Below are positions 1 to 8,376 of a stretch of DNA of 64,000 nt, one piece after another. The translations under genes were made by a program, and so were the position numbers. Where the stretch lies: contig NZ_CP132480.1 of NCBI RefSeq assembly GCF_030770395.1, forward strand, positions 4,735,276-4,799,275. The letters are read 5' to 3'. The notes below the pieces were generated by a model, which worked only from the letters and a program-made list of their open reading frames with translations, did not search any database and was not told the origin of the DNA. The DNA is from Telluria beijingensis. GTDB lineage: Bacteria > Pseudomonadota > Gammaproteobacteria > Burkholderiales > Burkholderiaceae_D. Each line of letters opens with the position of its first letter. Positions within the stretch are counted from its first letter, which is position 1.

Positions 1-243
1 GGTCGAGGAACGGGTGGTGAAGGACCCGGTTTTCTCGGTGGTGGCGTCGTGCTTGCCGGTGATGTTCACGGTCGGTATCGCTTCCACCGCCACTTCGTCC
101 GGCGCTTCCGGGGCGGCGGGCGCGGCAGCCATCGCGGCCAGCGGCGACAGCAGGGCGGCGCTTGCGCACAGTGCATTGGCCTGGCGCACGAGGCGGGCGA
201 CGGGCGTTGGGCTCGATACAACGGATGGCACTGGGCGCAACAT
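1..243 (-). CDS. TonB-dependent siderophore receptor, N-terminal fragment
   Basis: Only the first 81 codons are in the window; the gene continues past the left edge. The start is ATG at 243. The product opens with a long Ala-rich signal peptide that appears to end near residue 41, then an acidic linker and the segment TGKHDATTEKTGSFTTRS, which resembles the N-terminus of FhuA/FpvA-type receptors just before the plug domain (a TonB-box-like stretch is VNITG). Such receptors import ferric siderophores across the outer membrane using TonB energy. The Fur-box-like palindrome directly upstream and the divergent DUF3649/PepSY/DUF3325 genes, which commonly accompany siderophore receptors, fit this role. 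The barrel itself is not visible, so the ligand cannot be named and another TonB-dependent receptor class is possible. Confidence 0.75.
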   Translation of the reverse strand, partial: MLRPVPSVVSSPTPVARLVRQANALCASAALLSPLAAMAAAPAAPEAPDEVAVEAIPTVNITGKHDATTEKTGSFTTRSST

Positions 244-267
244 GACTACTCCTTGAAATTGTTTTGA

Positions 268-286
268 AATGAGAATGATTCGCATT
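268..286. promoter_or_regulatory. Fur box candidate in divergent promoter region
   Basis: The 19-base sequence AATGAGAATGATTCGCATT is a near-perfect palindrome; eight of nine base pairs match around a central G. It closely follows the Fur consensus of interleaved GATAAT-type hexamers. It lies 25 bases upstream of the receptor start (243, minus) and about 127 bases upstream of the DUF4198 start (413, plus). It could repress either or both in iron-replete cells; the closer gene is the receptor. Confidence 0.7.
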
Positions 287-412
287 ATAATTCTTGTTCA
301 AGAGTTGATGCAATGCACATATTCGGTCCTTCCGCCAAAAGAGACATTCCTTGTTCCGCACATAGGCAAGCATCATCCAACTGAATAATCCCTATAAGAG
401 AGAATAAAGACC

Positions 413-1138
413 ATGAAGAACCTGCTGCTCGCCTCCCTCGTCGCCACTGCTGCGTTTGCGCCAAGCGCCCAGGCCCACCACGTCTGGCTGGAGCAGGACG
501 GCAAGACGGTCAAGCTGCAGTTCGGCGAATTCGGCCTGAACCAGCGCGAGACCACGCCCGGCCTGCTGGACAAGTTCGTCGCGCCGAGCGCCACCCTGCT
601 CCAGGCCAAGGGCGAGACCGCGCTCAAGCTGGAAAAAACCGCCAAGGGCTATGTGGTCAGCGGCGCCCAGTTGGCGGCCGGCGATGCGATCGTGGCCGAG
701 GACAATGCCTATCCGGGCTGGGAAACGACGCGCGACGGCAAGACCAGCCAGCACATCTGGATCCCGGCCGCGCGCCTGGCCACCAGCTTCGCGGCCCAGC
801 AGCCGAAGCTGGCGCTGGACATCGTCCCGACCGGCACGGCCGGCGAATTCAAGGTGTTCTACAAAGGCCAGCCGCTGCCGAAGGCCAAGGTGGCGATCAC
901 GGTGCCGAGCGGCTGGTCGAAGGAAGCGATGGCCGATGCCAACGGCGCGGTGAAGTTCGACCTGCCGTGGAAGGGCACCTATGTGCTGGAGACCGCGCAT
1001 CTAGATAAGACCGGCGGCGAGCGCGCCGGCGTACAGTACGCCAGCGCCAGCCACACCTCGTCGCTGACCGTGGTGCAGCCGAAGGGAATCGCGGCGCTGG
1101 CCGCGGCCCCTGTGCTGGCGCCGGGCGCCGAGCACTGA
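413..1138 (+). CDS. DUF4198 domain-containing periplasmic protein
   Basis: The 241-residue product has a clear Sec signal peptide (about residues 1-21, ending AQA, then HHVWLEQDG). The mature part has the DUF4198 layout: an N-terminal beta domain with the conserved HHVWLE start, then an immunoglobulin-like half near residue 135 onward (FKVFYKGQPLPKAKV, typical of a carboxypeptidase-regulatory-like fold). DUF4198 proteins are periplasmic and are often found near metal-uptake genes, but their biochemical role is not established. It opens a plus-strand run with DUF3649, PepSY and DUF3325 genes; the 32-base gap to the next gene suggests co-transcription. The upstream region holds a Fur-box-like site, so iron control is plausible. 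Family call is firm, function is not. Confidence 0.85.
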   Translation: MKNLLLASLVATAAFAPSAQAHHVWLEQDGKTVKLQFGEFGLNQRETTPGLLDKFVAPSATLLQAKGETALKLEKTAKGYVVSGAQLAAGDAIVAEDNAYPGWETTRDGKTSQHIWIPAARLATSFAAQQPKLALDIVPTGTAGEFKVFYKGQPLPKAKVAITVPSGWSKEAMADANGAVKFDLPWKGTYVLETAHLDKTGGERAGVQYASASHTSSLTVVQPKGIAALAAAPVLAPGAEH

Positions 1139-1170
1139 TCCCGGTCCGTCACTAGAAAGGCCTGAGTCCC

Positions 1171-1461
1171 ATGACTACCCTCACCTGGCGCTACCGCGGC
1201 GGCGTGGCCGCGCGCACGGTCGCGGCCATCGGCGGCGGCTATGTGCTGACCTCGATCGCCAGCGCCCTCATCGCCATCGCACTGCCGCTGCCGCGCGCGG
1301 ACGCGGTCAGCATCGCCACCCTGCTCTCCTTCGTCGTCTACACCTGCGTGATCCTGTGGGTGTTCGCGACCGGCAGCGCGCTGCGCGCCTGGATCGGCGT
1401 GGTCGCTTCCAGTGCGGTGCTGGGCGCCTTGTTGTGGTGGATCGTCGGGAGGACGGCATGA
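1171..1461 (+). CDS. DUF3649 domain-containing small membrane protein
   Basis: A 96-residue inner-membrane protein with three hydrophobic stretches (about residues 18-36, 45-65 and 72-92) and a basic N-terminus (TWRYRGGVAARTVAAI). The sequence matches the DUF3649 pattern, a family usually encoded next to TonB-dependent siderophore receptors and PepSY membrane proteins and sometimes labelled iron-uptake protein. Its stop codon overlaps the next start in an ATGA arrangement, so it is probably translationally coupled to the PepSY protein. The likely role is as an accessory inner-membrane component in ferric-siderophore handling; this is inferred from context. Confidence 0.8.
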   Translation: MTTLTWRYRGGVAARTVAAIGGGYVLTSIASALIAIALPLPRADAVSIATLLSFVVYTCVILWVFATGSALRAWIGVVASSAVLGALLWWIVGRTA

Positions 1462-3089
1462 AAGAAGGCTTGCGCCAATCGATGGCCTGGGTGCACACCT
1501 GGTCGGGCCTGCTGGTGTGCTGGTTGCTGCTGCTGGTGTTCATGGGCGGCACCGCGGCTTATTACAAGCACGAGATCACATTCTGGATGAAGCCCGAGCT
1601 GCACAAGGCGGCCGATGCGCCGTCGCGGGTCGCGCCGTCCGAATCGGCGACGCTGGCGGTGCGCGAGCTGCAGCAGCGCGCACCAACGGCCAACGCCTGG
1701 TTCCTCGACCTGCCGCACGAGCGCAATCCGCTGATCTACGCCAGCTGGACTAATCCGCCCAAGAAAGGCATGACCCGCGAAGAGCGGCGCGCCGCCTTCC
1801 GCACCCAGAACTTCACGCTCGATCCGATGACCGGCGAGAAGACCGCCGCGCCGCGCGACACCCGCGGCGGCGAGTTCCTGTACCGGCTGCACTTCGACCT
1901 GTACTATATGTCCGCCATCTGGGGACGCTGGATCGTCGGCGTCGCCGCCATGTTCATGCTGGTGGCGATCGTCAGCGGCGTGATCACCCATAAGCGCATC
2001 TTCAAGGACTTCTTCACCTTCCGCCCCAAGAAGGGCCAGCGCTCGTGGCTCGATGCGCACAATGCCACCGCGGTGCTGGCGCTGCCGTTCCACCTGATGA
2101 TCACGTATACCGGCATCGTGACGCTGATGTTCATGTACATGCCGGCGCCGACCAAGGCGCTGTACGGGACCGAGCAGAACACCATGTTCTCGGAAGTGTT
2201 TCCGAATGCCGAGCGGGTCAAGCCGGCGAAGGAATTCGCGCCGCTGGCCGACATCGCGCCGATGCTGCTGCAGGCCGAGCGTGCCTGGGGCCAGGCGCCG
2301 AGCCGGGTGGTGGTCACCAATCCGAACGACGCCAACGCCCGGGTGGAGCTGCATCGTCCGACCGGCCAGCAGTTGTCGAATATCGAGCCGACGATGACCT
2401 TCGACGGCGCCAGCGGTGCGCAGTTGTCCGGCGCCAAGCCGCTCAGCACCAGCCTGGACGCGCGCGCCGCGATCTACGGCCTGCACGTGGCCCATTTCGC
2501 CGATCCGCTGCTGCGCGCCCTGTTCTTCGTGTGCGGCCTGGCCGGCACCGCGATGGTCGCCACCGGCGCCCTGCTGTGGGGCGTGAAGGAACGCCAGAAG
2601 TACGCCAAGGTGGTGGCGAGAGGCGGCCGCGTGGGCTTCGGGGTGCGCCTGGTGGACGCGCTGAACATCGGCGCCATCGCCGGCCTGCCGATCGCCTTCG
2701 CCGCCTACTTCTGGGCCAACCGCCTGCTGCCGGTGGAGATGGCCAGCCGCACCAATGCCGAGGCTAACTGGTTCTTCATCGCCTGGGGCCTGGCCGCGCT
2801 GCTGGCCCAGGTCCGCCCGACGCGCATGATGTGGCGCATCCAGCTGACCGTGGGCGCCGTGATGCTGGCCGGGATCCCTGTGCTGAACGCCTTCACCACC
2901 GACACGCACCTGGGCGTGACGCTGTTCGGCGGCCCCGGCCTGCGTCCGGTGGCTGCCTTCGACCTGGTCGTGCTGGCCCTGGGCCTGCTGCTCGGCTGGG
3001 CCGCCTGGTGGCTGGGCCGCAAGGCGAAAAAACAGGCCGCCGCCAAGCAGCCGGCGACCACGCAATCCACCCCGCTGGAGGCCGCATGA
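1458..3089 (+). CDS. PepSY-associated TM helix domain protein (siderophore iron reductase-like)
   Basis: The 543-residue protein begins at the ATG that overlaps the DUF3649 stop; the open frame extends further upstream, but only as a shadow of that gene. It starts MKEGLRQSMAWVHTWSGLL, the typical first helix of the PepSY_TM family with a conserved HTWSG motif. A large periplasmic region (about 40-170) follows, then helices near 155-178 and 205-235, a second periplasmic region and a C-terminal group of four to five helices (about 345-525). Conserved histidines in the helices (HTW, LHFD, LPFH, LHVAHF) are the sort that ligate haem in this family. Relatives such as FoxB are tied to inner-membrane iron release from siderophores, so a role in ferric-siderophore reduction is likely but inferred. 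Confidence 0.85.
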   Translation: MKEGLRQSMAWVHTWSGLLVCWLLLLVFMGGTAAYYKHEITFWMKPELHKAADAPSRVAPSESATLAVRELQQRAPTANAWFLDLPHERNPLIYASWTNPPKKGMTREERRAAFRTQNFTLDPMTGEKTAAPRDTRGGEFLYRLHFDLYYMSAIWGRWIVGVAAMFMLVAIVSGVITHKRIFKDFFTFRPKKGQRSWLDAHNATAVLALPFHLMITYTGIVTLMFMYMPAPTKALYGTEQNTMFSEVFPNAERVKPAKEFAPLADIAPMLLQAERAWGQAPSRVVVTNPNDANARVELHRPTGQQLSNIEPTMTFDGASGAQLSGAKPLSTSLDARAAIYGLHVAHFADPLLRALFFVCGLAGTAMVATGALLWGVKERQKYAKVVARGGRVGFGVRLVDALNIGAIAGLPIAFAAYFWANRLLPVEMASRTNAEANWFFIAWGLAALLAQVRPTRMMWRIQLTVGAVMLAGIPVLNAFTTDTHLGVTLFGGPGLRPVAAFDLVVLALGLLLGWAAWWLGRKAKKQAAAKQPATTQSTPLEAA

Positions 3090-3436
3090 GCATCCTGATC
3101 CTGAGCGGCGCCGCCCTCGCCTTCAGCGGCTTCGCCGCAACGAGCATCACGATGGACCGCCACTACGCCGACATCCACGGCCGCGGCGCCGAGCCGACCC
3201 CCACCACCCGCCTGCGCCTGCGCACGTTGGGCTGGATCGGCCTGGCGCTGTCGTTCATGGCCTGCATCGGCGCCAGCGGCTGGCACATCGGCCCGGTGCT
3301 GTGGTGCGGCATCCTGTCGCTCGCCGCCTGGAGCGTCACCCTGCTCCTCCAATACCACCCGCGCAAGGTCCTGCAAGGCGCCTGGATCGGCCTCCCCGCC
3401 GCCCTCCTGGCCACAATCCTCCTCCTACTGCGCTAA
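3086..3436 (+). CDS. DUF3325 domain-containing membrane protein
   Basis: A 116-residue protein whose ATG overlaps the end of the PepSY gene by four bases. It has four hydrophobic segments (roughly 2-18, 45-65, 70-88 and 98-115) and the conserved MDRHYADIHG motif near residues 21-30 that marks DUF3325. The family is nearly always the last gene of PepSY/DUF3649 clusters beside siderophore receptors, so the four plus-strand genes look like one unit. No enzymatic motif is visible. The gene ends just before a cluster of palindromic repeats that separates it from the convergent phoR. Confidence 0.8.
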   Translation: MSILILSGAALAFSGFAATSITMDRHYADIHGRGAEPTPTTRLRLRTLGWIGLALSFMACIGASGWHIGPVLWCGILSLAAWSVTLLLQYHPRKVLQGAWIGLPAALLATILLLLR

Positions 3437-3446
3437 GCCCCAACAA

Positions 3447-3477
3447 TGAGGGTCAGAGTAAAATTGTTGAGCAATTT
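3447..3477 (+). repeat. GGGTCAGAGT repeat, single plus arm
   Basis: First copy of the repeat family, reading ATGAGGGTCAGAGTAAAATTG then TTGAGCAATTT. It starts 10 bases after the DUF3325 stop and has no adjacent opposite arm. It is a variant (AAAATTG instead of CGAATTG) that pairs best with the minus-oriented copy at 15514-15547. Confidence 0.75.
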
Positions 3478-3542
3478 CCCATCTTCGCTCACCAATCTTC
3501 TCTGACCTCAACTGCCCAGCCGCACCTTTCCGAAAAGACAAT

Positions 3543-3606
3543 TAGGGTCAGAGTCGAATTGTTTGACAACTTTTAAAGTTGCTCGATAATTCGACTCTGA
3601 CCCTCA
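3543..3606. repeat. Palindromic GGGTCAGAGTCGAATTG repeat pair
   Basis: Two arms in opposite orientation, 3543-3573 and 3575-3606, separated by one base. The arms begin and end with AGGGTCAGAGTCGAATTGTT or its complement and could fold into a stem of about 30 bases. It resembles a REP/BIME unit. No transposase gene is nearby. Confidence 0.8.
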
Positions 3607-3731
3607 TGCGTTTTGCAACGAAAACGGATGGATCAATTGTTTCCGTGTACGAGTTAGTGGCCTTTCTTTCCCCGTAACATCCCCATTGCCCAATCAATAT
3701 CCGTGCAGCCCAAAAAGCCCGCATCTACGGC

Positions 3732-3796
3732 TAGGGTCAGAGTCGAATTGTTGGGCAATTCCTCAAAGTTGCCAAACAATTCGACCCTGACCCTAA
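3732..3796. repeat. Palindromic GGGTCAGAGTCGAATTG repeat pair
   Basis: A second pair of opposed arms, 3732-3760 and 3765-3796, with a CCTC loop. Its inner sequence TTGGGCAATTCCTCAAAGTTG is shared with the pair at 15670-15738 rather than with the pair at 3543-3606, so at least two subtypes exist. Both outer ends read TAGGGTCAG or its complement. Confidence 0.8.
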
Positions 3797-3859
3797 TTAT
3801 CTTATAAGCAAGTTTTAATGAGACTAGGGACTTGGAGGTAGAGCACCTCGGTAAGTCAC

Positions 3860-3896
3860 AAAGTTGTCAAAGAATTCGACTCTGACCCTCATTGTT
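3860..3896 (-). repeat. GGGTCAGAGT repeat, single minus arm
   Basis: A lone minus-oriented arm (AAAGTTGTCAAAGAATTCGA, then CTCTGACCCTCATTGTT) ending 17 bases before the phoR stop codon. It mirrors the single plus arm at 3447 across the 477-base intergenic space between the convergent DUF3325 and phoR genes. Nothing else recognisable lies in 3437-3913. Confidence 0.75.
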
Positions 3897-3913
3897 GGGC
3901 TATTGCTTGCGGG

Positions 3914-5206
3914 TTAGGCGGGCAAGGAGGTGTTGGGGAGTGAGGCGGAGAAAGCGCTGCCCTTGCCTGGCTGGGAGGTGATCGTCAGCTTGCCGCCGTG
4001 GCGCAGCAGGACGTGCTTGACGATCGCCAGGCCGAGGCCGGTACCTTGCGTTTCGCGCGAGCGGCTCTTGTCGACGCGGTAGAAACGCTCGGTCAGGCGC
4101 GGGATGTGCTCGGGGTCGATGCCGATGCCGCAGTCCGTCACCGCGAAACTCAGGGCGTCCGCGTTACGGGTCCAGGCCAGGCGGATCGTGCCGCCGTTCG
4201 GCGAGTAGCGCACCGCGTTCGAGGCCAGGTTGGCGAAGGCGCTGCGCAGTTCTTCCATGCTGCCCATGATGTCGGGGCCGTCGATCGACACCTCGATCTG
4301 GTGGCGGCCACCGGATAGCGCGCGCGCCTCGGCCGCGATCGAGTCGATCAGGCTGTGGACGTCCACCCGCTCGCGCTTCAACGGATATTCGTCGGACTCC
4401 AGCCGCGACAAGGTCAGCATGTCCTGGATCAGGCGCTGCATGCGGTGCGCCTGCTCCGTCATCAGCGTCAGGTGCGACATGCGGGTCGTGACATCGATGC
4501 CGGGGTCGGACATTGCGATTTCCAGGAAGCCCACGATCACGGTCAAGGGCGTGCGCAATTCGTGCGAGGCGTTGGCGATGAAGTCGCGCCGCATCGCTTC
4601 GATCCGCTCGGTATCCGTCGCGTCGTGCGTCACCAGGATCTGGCGCCGGTTCTCGAACGGGATGATGCGGCATTCCAGCTTGCGGCCGCGGAACGACAGG
4701 GTCAGCGGCTGCTCGTAGCGGCCCAGGATGATGTAGTCGATGAAGTCCGGATGGCGCACCAGGTTCGTCACGCGCAGGCCCTTGTCGCGCTCCATCGTCA
4801 GGCCCAGGTGGCGTTCGGCCGCCGGATTGCACCACTCCAGGAACAGCACGTCGTCCATGATGGCGACACCTTCCGGCAGCAGGTGCATCGCCTGGCGGAA
4901 GCGCGCCAGCCATTCGGTCAGTTCGGCCTGGTGCCGTTCGTCGTCGCGCCGCAGGCGGTACAGGCGGGCGAAGGCGTCGGTCCAGGCGCCCCAGCCGTCC
5001 GGCAGGCGCGTGCTGTGCGGCTCGTCCAGCCACTCGCCCAGCTTGTGCAGGTACGACAGTTGGGTGAACACCGCCACCGCCATGCCGGCCAGCGCCAGCG
5101 ACAGCCCGGCCACCGCACCGAACCACCACCATACCGCGCCGGCCGCGGCGAACAACAGGCCCGTGCGCAGCAGCGCCGGCACCCAGAACAGCAGCTTGGG
5201 ATTCAT
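3914..5206 (-). CDS. phoR: Phosphate regulon sensor histidine kinase PhoR
   Basis: The 430-residue protein has two N-terminal transmembrane helices (about 5-30 and 33-52), a cytoplasmic PAS domain (about 105-195), a HisKA domain with the phospho-accepting His in ASHELRTPLT (about residue 215) and a HATPase_c domain (about 320-425) with the N-box NLASNAVRYSPNGG and the G2 box GTGLGLAIV. PhoR autophosphorylates when phosphate is scarce and passes the phosphate to PhoB; its state is set by the Pst transporter through PhoU. I chose ATG at 5206 because GAAGGA lies just upstream; an in-frame GTG at 5221, three bases after the phoB stop, is the alternative. It is the last gene of the pst-pho cluster. 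Confidence 0.95.
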   Translation of the reverse strand: MNPKLLFWVPALLRTGLLFAAAGAVWWWFGAVAGLSLALAGMAVAVFTQLSYLHKLGEWLDEPHSTRLPDGWGAWTDAFARLYRLRRDDERHQAELTEWLARFRQAMHLLPEGVAIMDDVLFLEWCNPAAERHLGLTMERDKGLRVTNLVRHPDFIDYIILGRYEQPLTLSFRGRKLECRIIPFENRRQILVTHDATDTERIEAMRRDFIANASHELRTPLTVIVGFLEIAMSDPGIDVTTRMSHLTLMTEQAHRMQRLIQDMLTLSRLESDEYPLKRERVDVHSLIDSIAAEARALSGGRHQIEVSIDGPDIMGSMEELRSAFANLASNAVRYSPNGGTIRLAWTRNADALSFAVTDCGIGIDPEHIPRLTERFYRVDKSRSRETQGTGLGLAIVKHVLLRHGGKLTITSQPGKGSAFSASLPNTSLPA

Positions 5207-5224
5207 CGCGTCCTTCGCCACCGC

Positions 5225-5911
5225 TTATTTCTCGGACAGCATGTAGCCGACGCTGCGCACGGTCCGGATCAAGCCGTCCGCCGACTTGAGCGCCTTGCGC
5301 AGGCGCAGCACGTGCACGTCGACCGTGCGCTCCTCGATCACGGCATGATCGCCCCACACTTTATCCAGCAGCTGGGCGCGCGAGAACACGCGCTCGCGGT
5401 GCGCCATCAGGTACTTGAGCAGCTTGTATTCGGCATTGCCGATGTCGATCTGCTGGTTCTCGACCGTCACGGTGCAGCTGTTCGGATCGAGCGTCACGGT
5501 GCCGGCGCGCAGCGGCGCCTCGGCCAGGTGCGGCGATTTGCGGCGCAGCAGCGCGCGCGAACGGGCCAGCAGCTCGCGCGGCGAGAACGGCTTGGTGATG
5601 TAGTCGTCGGCGCCGTTGTTCAGGCCCGCCAGCTTGTCTTCCTCCATGCTTTTTGCCGTCAGCATGATGACCGGCAGGTCCTGGAAGTCGCGGTCCGCGC
5701 GCAGGCGCGACAGCAGGCGCAGGCCGCTCTGGTCGGGCAGCATCCAGTCCAGCAGCAGCAGGTCGGGCTTGCCCCGGCTGATGCTTTCCCAGGCGCCGGC
5801 CGTGGTGTCGGCGGTGCGGATGTCCCACCCCGCCTCGCGCAGCGAATACGTCACCAGCTCGACGATCGCGGGTTCGTCTTCGACCACCAGGACCGAGGTA
5901 TTGTCCGCCAT
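5225..5911 (-). CDS. phoB: Phosphate regulon response regulator PhoB
   Basis: A 228-residue OmpR-type regulator. The receiver domain (about 4-118) has the acidic pocket at EDE 11-13, the phospho-acceptor Asp55 in LLLLDWMLP, and Lys107 in ITKPFS. The C-terminal winged-helix domain (about 130-226) contains the recognition-helix segment VDVHVLRLRKAL and the closing RSVGYML wing. When phosphorylated by PhoR it activates Pho-box promoters, including the pair upstream of pstS in this window. The start MADNTSVLV at 5911 is two bases past the phoU stop; a longer reading frame upstream only shadows phoU. About 18 bases separate it from phoR. Confidence 0.96.
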   Translation of the reverse strand: MADNTSVLVVEDEPAIVELVTYSLREAGWDIRTADTTAGAWESISRGKPDLLLLDWMLPDQSGLRLLSRLRADRDFQDLPVIMLTAKSMEEDKLAGLNNGADDYITKPFSPRELLARSRALLRRKSPHLAEAPLRAGTVTLDPNSCTVTVENQQIDIGNAEYKLLKYLMAHRERVFSRAQLLDKVWGDHAVIEERTVDVHVLRLRKALKSADGLIRTVRSVGYMLSEK

Positions 5912-5913
5912 CG

Positions 5914-6615
5914 TCAAGCCACCGGCTGGTCGTCGAGCGTGACCTTGCTGTGACGGATGTCGCGCCCTTCGACCACGTAGATCACGTATTCGGCGATATT
6001 CTTCGCGTGGTCGCCGATGCGTTCGATCGCCTTGGCCACCCACAGCGTGTCCAGCGCCGACGAGATCGTGCGCGGGTCTTCCATCATGTAGGTGACCATG
6101 CTGCGCAGGATGGTGCGGAATTCGTGGTCGACCACTTCGTCGCCGGCGATGATCTGCAAGGCCTGCTTGCCGTCCAGGCGCGCGAAGGCGTCGAGCGCGT
6201 CGTGCAGCAGTTCCGAGGTCGCCTTGGCAATGGTGCGGATCATGTCGTAATGGGCAAAACCGGTGGTACCACGCTCGTGCAGGCTCTTGGCGGTGCGCGC
6301 GACCTTGGTCGCCTCGTCACCGATGCGCTCCAGGTCGGTGATCACCTTGATGGTGGCCATCACGGTGCGCAAGTCGTTGGCGGCCGGCTGGCGCTTGACG
6401 ATCAGGTGGCTGCAGGCGTCGTCGAGCGAGACTTCGAGCTGGTTGACTGCCTGGTCTTCGGCCATCACGCGCTCGGCGCGCGCGATGTCGCCGATACGGA
6501 AGCACTCGAGCGCTTCTTCGAACTGGGTTTCCACCATGCCGCCCATCAGCAAGACCTGGGAACGGATCCCCTCGAGTTCCTGGTCGTACTGCTTGGATGA
6601 ATGCTCGCCTGTCAT
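5914..6615 (-). CDS. phoU: Phosphate signalling complex protein PhoU
   Basis: The 233-residue protein consists of two PhoU repeats, each a three-helix bundle. The metal-binding signatures appear as DLERIGDEATKVAR in the first repeat (about 94-107) and AIERIGDHAKNIAEY in the second (about 194-208). PhoU links the phosphate transporter PstSCAB with the kinase PhoR and keeps the Pho regulon off when phosphate is plentiful; it is also needed to prevent toxic phosphate uptake. It sits 65 bases after pstB and two bases before phoB. The Shine-Dalgarno-like GGAGAG lies a few bases ahead of the ATG at 6615. Confidence 0.96.
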   Translation of the reverse strand: MTGEHSSKQYDQELEGIRSQVLLMGGMVETQFEEALECFRIGDIARAERVMAEDQAVNQLEVSLDDACSHLIVKRQPAANDLRTVMATIKVITDLERIGDEATKVARTAKSLHERGTTGFAHYDMIRTIAKATSELLHDALDAFARLDGKQALQIIAGDEVVDHEFRTILRSMVTYMMEDPRTISSALDTLWVAKAIERIGDHAKNIAEYVIYVVEGRDIRHSKVTLDDQPVA

Positions 6616-6680
6616 ACAAACTCTCCGTCAATATTCTTGTGAAGCCGGCACGGCCGGCAGGAATGGGATAACCGGTCGGA

Positions 6681-7484
6681 TCAGCCGAAGCGGCCGGTAA
6701 TATAGTCTTGCGTTTCCTTGCGCGCCGGATTCATGAAGATCTGGTCGGTTTCGCCGAATTCGACGAGCTCGCCAAGATACATGTAGGCAGTGTAATCGGA
6801 ACAACGAGCGGCCTGTTGCATATTGTGGGTCACGATGGTGATCGTGTAATCCTGCTTCAGTTCGCTGATCAGTTCTTCGATCTTGGCGGTCGAGATCGGG
6901 TCCAGCGCCGAGGTGGGCTCGTCCAGCAGCAGCACGTCCGGTTTCACCGCCACGCCGCGCGCGATGCACAGGCGCTGCTGCTGGCCGCCCGACAGCGACA
7001 GGCCGCTCTTGTTCAATTTGTCCTTCGCTTCTTCCCACAGCGCCGCCTTCTTGAGCGCCCATTCGACGCGCTCGTCCATCTCGCCCTTGGAGAGGTTTTC
7101 GTACAGGCGCACGCCGAAGGCGATGTTGTCGTAGATCGACATCGGGAACGGGGTCGGTTTCTGGAACACCATGCCGACCTTGGCGCGCAGCATGTTGACG
7201 TCGACACCCGGCTCCAGGATGTTGCGGCCGCGGTACATGATCGAGCCCTCGGCGCGCTGGCCCGGATACAGGTCGTACATGCGGTTCAACGTGCGCAGCA
7301 GGGTCGACTTGCCGCAGCCCGACGGGCCGATGAAGGCCGTCACCTGCTTGGCGTGGATGTCGAGCGAGACGTTTTTCAAACTCTGCGTCTTGCCGTAAAA
7401 GAAGTTCAGGCCCTGGATTTCGATCGTCTTGGCTTTGGCAGCGGCCGGAGCTGGAGTCGTATTGAGCATGGCTTGGTTCATCAC
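6681..7484 (-). CDS. pstB: Phosphate ABC transporter ATP-binding protein PstB
   Basis: A 267-residue ABC ATPase with Walker [10 protein letters not shown] (53-61), signature LSGGQQQRL (about 164-172), Walker [14 protein letters not shown] (about 184-196) and the switch His in IVTHN. The length and the PstB-specific spacing match the family. It powers high-affinity phosphate import through PstA/PstC. The first about 20 residues ([20 protein letters not shown]) are a poorly conserved extension, so an internal start at MLNTT is possible. It follows pstA by 20 bases. Confidence 0.96.
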   Translation of the reverse strand: MMNQAMLNTTPAPAAAKAKTIEIQGLNFFYGKTQSLKNVSLDIHAKQVTAFIGPSGCGKSTLLRTLNRMYDLYPGQRAEGSIMYRGRNILEPGVDVNMLRAKVGMVFQKPTPFPMSIYDNIAFGVRLYENLSKGEMDERVEWALKKAALWEEAKDKLNKSGLSLSGGQQQRLCIARGVAVKPDVLLLDEPTSALDPISTAKIEELISELKQDYTITIVTHNMQQAARCSDYTAYMYLGELVEFGETDQIFMNPARKETQDYITGRFG

Positions 7485-7504
7485 TTTGTCTTTTATCAGG
7501 TAGA

Positions 7505-8365
7505 TTAACGCGGAGTTTTTTGGGCAAACATGGTGCGCGAGATGATGTTCAGCAGCAGCACGGTCGCGGTCACGAGCAGTGCACCACCCCAGGCCAGCGA
7601 GCGCCAGTCATCGTACGGGCTCATCGCGAACTGGTAGATCACCACCGGCAGGTTGGCCAGCGGGGCATTCATGTCATGGCTGTAGAACTGGTTGTTCAGT
7701 GCGGTGAACAGCAGCGGCGCGGTCTCGCCGGCCACGCGGGCCACGGCCAGCAGCACGCCGGTCACGACGCCGGCTTTCACAGCGCGCAGGCGCACCGTCA
7801 TCGCCACTTTCCAGTGCGGCGCGCCCAGGGCGTAGGCCGCTTCGAGCAGGCTGGCCGGCACCAGTTGCAGCATATTGTCGGTGGTGCGCACCACGACCGG
7901 GATCGCGATCAGGGACAGCGCGATGGCGCCGGCATAACCCGAGAAGTGCTGGACGTTGGCGACGTAGATCGCATACACGAACAGGCCGATGACGATCGAC
8001 GGAGCCGAAAGCATGATGTCGGTCACGAAGCGGGTGATCTGAGCGAACTTGTTGTTCTGGCCGTACTCTGCCAGATAGATGCCGGCCAGGATGCCGATCG
8101 GGGTGCTCACCAGGGTCGACAGGCCGACCATCATCAGCGAGCCGACGATGGCGTTGCGCAAGCCGCCGCCCGGGGTGCCCGGGGCCGGGGTGTCGTTCAT
8201 GAACAGCGTCGGCGCCAGCGCGCTGAAGCCGTTGTACAACAGCGTGCCCAGGATCCAGGCCAGGAAGGCCAGACCGATGCCCATGGCCACGATCGACATC
8301 GCGATGCCGACGCGGTGCGCCAGCAGGCGCTTGCGGTAGACGGGGTTCTTGATTGCGGTGTTCAT
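7505..8365 (-). CDS. pstA: Phosphate ABC transporter permease PstA
   Basis: A 286-residue inner-membrane permease with six predicted helices beginning at about residues 20-45. It carries the EAA-type coupling loop [19 protein letters not shown] (about 178-196) that docks onto PstB, and typical PstA sequences such as [14 protein letters not shown]. It forms the phosphate channel together with PstC. The gene follows pstC by 11 bases and precedes pstB by 20, consistent with one pstSCAB-phoU-phoBR transcript. Confidence 0.96.
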   Translation of the reverse strand: MNTAIKNPVYRKRLLAHRVGIAMSIVAMGIGLAFLAWILGTLLYNGFSALAPTLFMNDTPAPGTPGGGLRNAIVGSLMMVGLSTLVSTPIGILAGIYLAEYGQNNKFAQITRFVTDIMLSAPSIVIGLFVYAIYVANVQHFSGYAGAIALSLIAIPVVVRTTDNMLQLVPASLLEAAYALGAPHWKVAMTVRLRAVKAGVVTGVLLAVARVAGETAPLLFTALNNQFYSHDMNAPLANLPVVIYQFAMSPYDDWRSLAWGGALLVTATVLLLNIISRTMFAQKTPR

Positions 8366-8376
8366 TGCGGGGCCTC

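Noticed and set aside
31..267. Short plus-strand frames at the left edge
   Set aside because: They are shadows of the minus-strand receptor fragment, which has a signal peptide and a Fur site upstream.
1338..3065. A 575-codon minus-strand frame opposite the PepSY gene
   Set aside because: His/Gln/Arg-rich shadow; the plus strand codes for a recognisable PepSY protein with start and stop overlaps to its neighbours.
3301..3576. A frame crossing the DUF3325 end and the first repeats
   Set aside because: It is out of frame with DUF3325 and extends only because of the repeat sequence.
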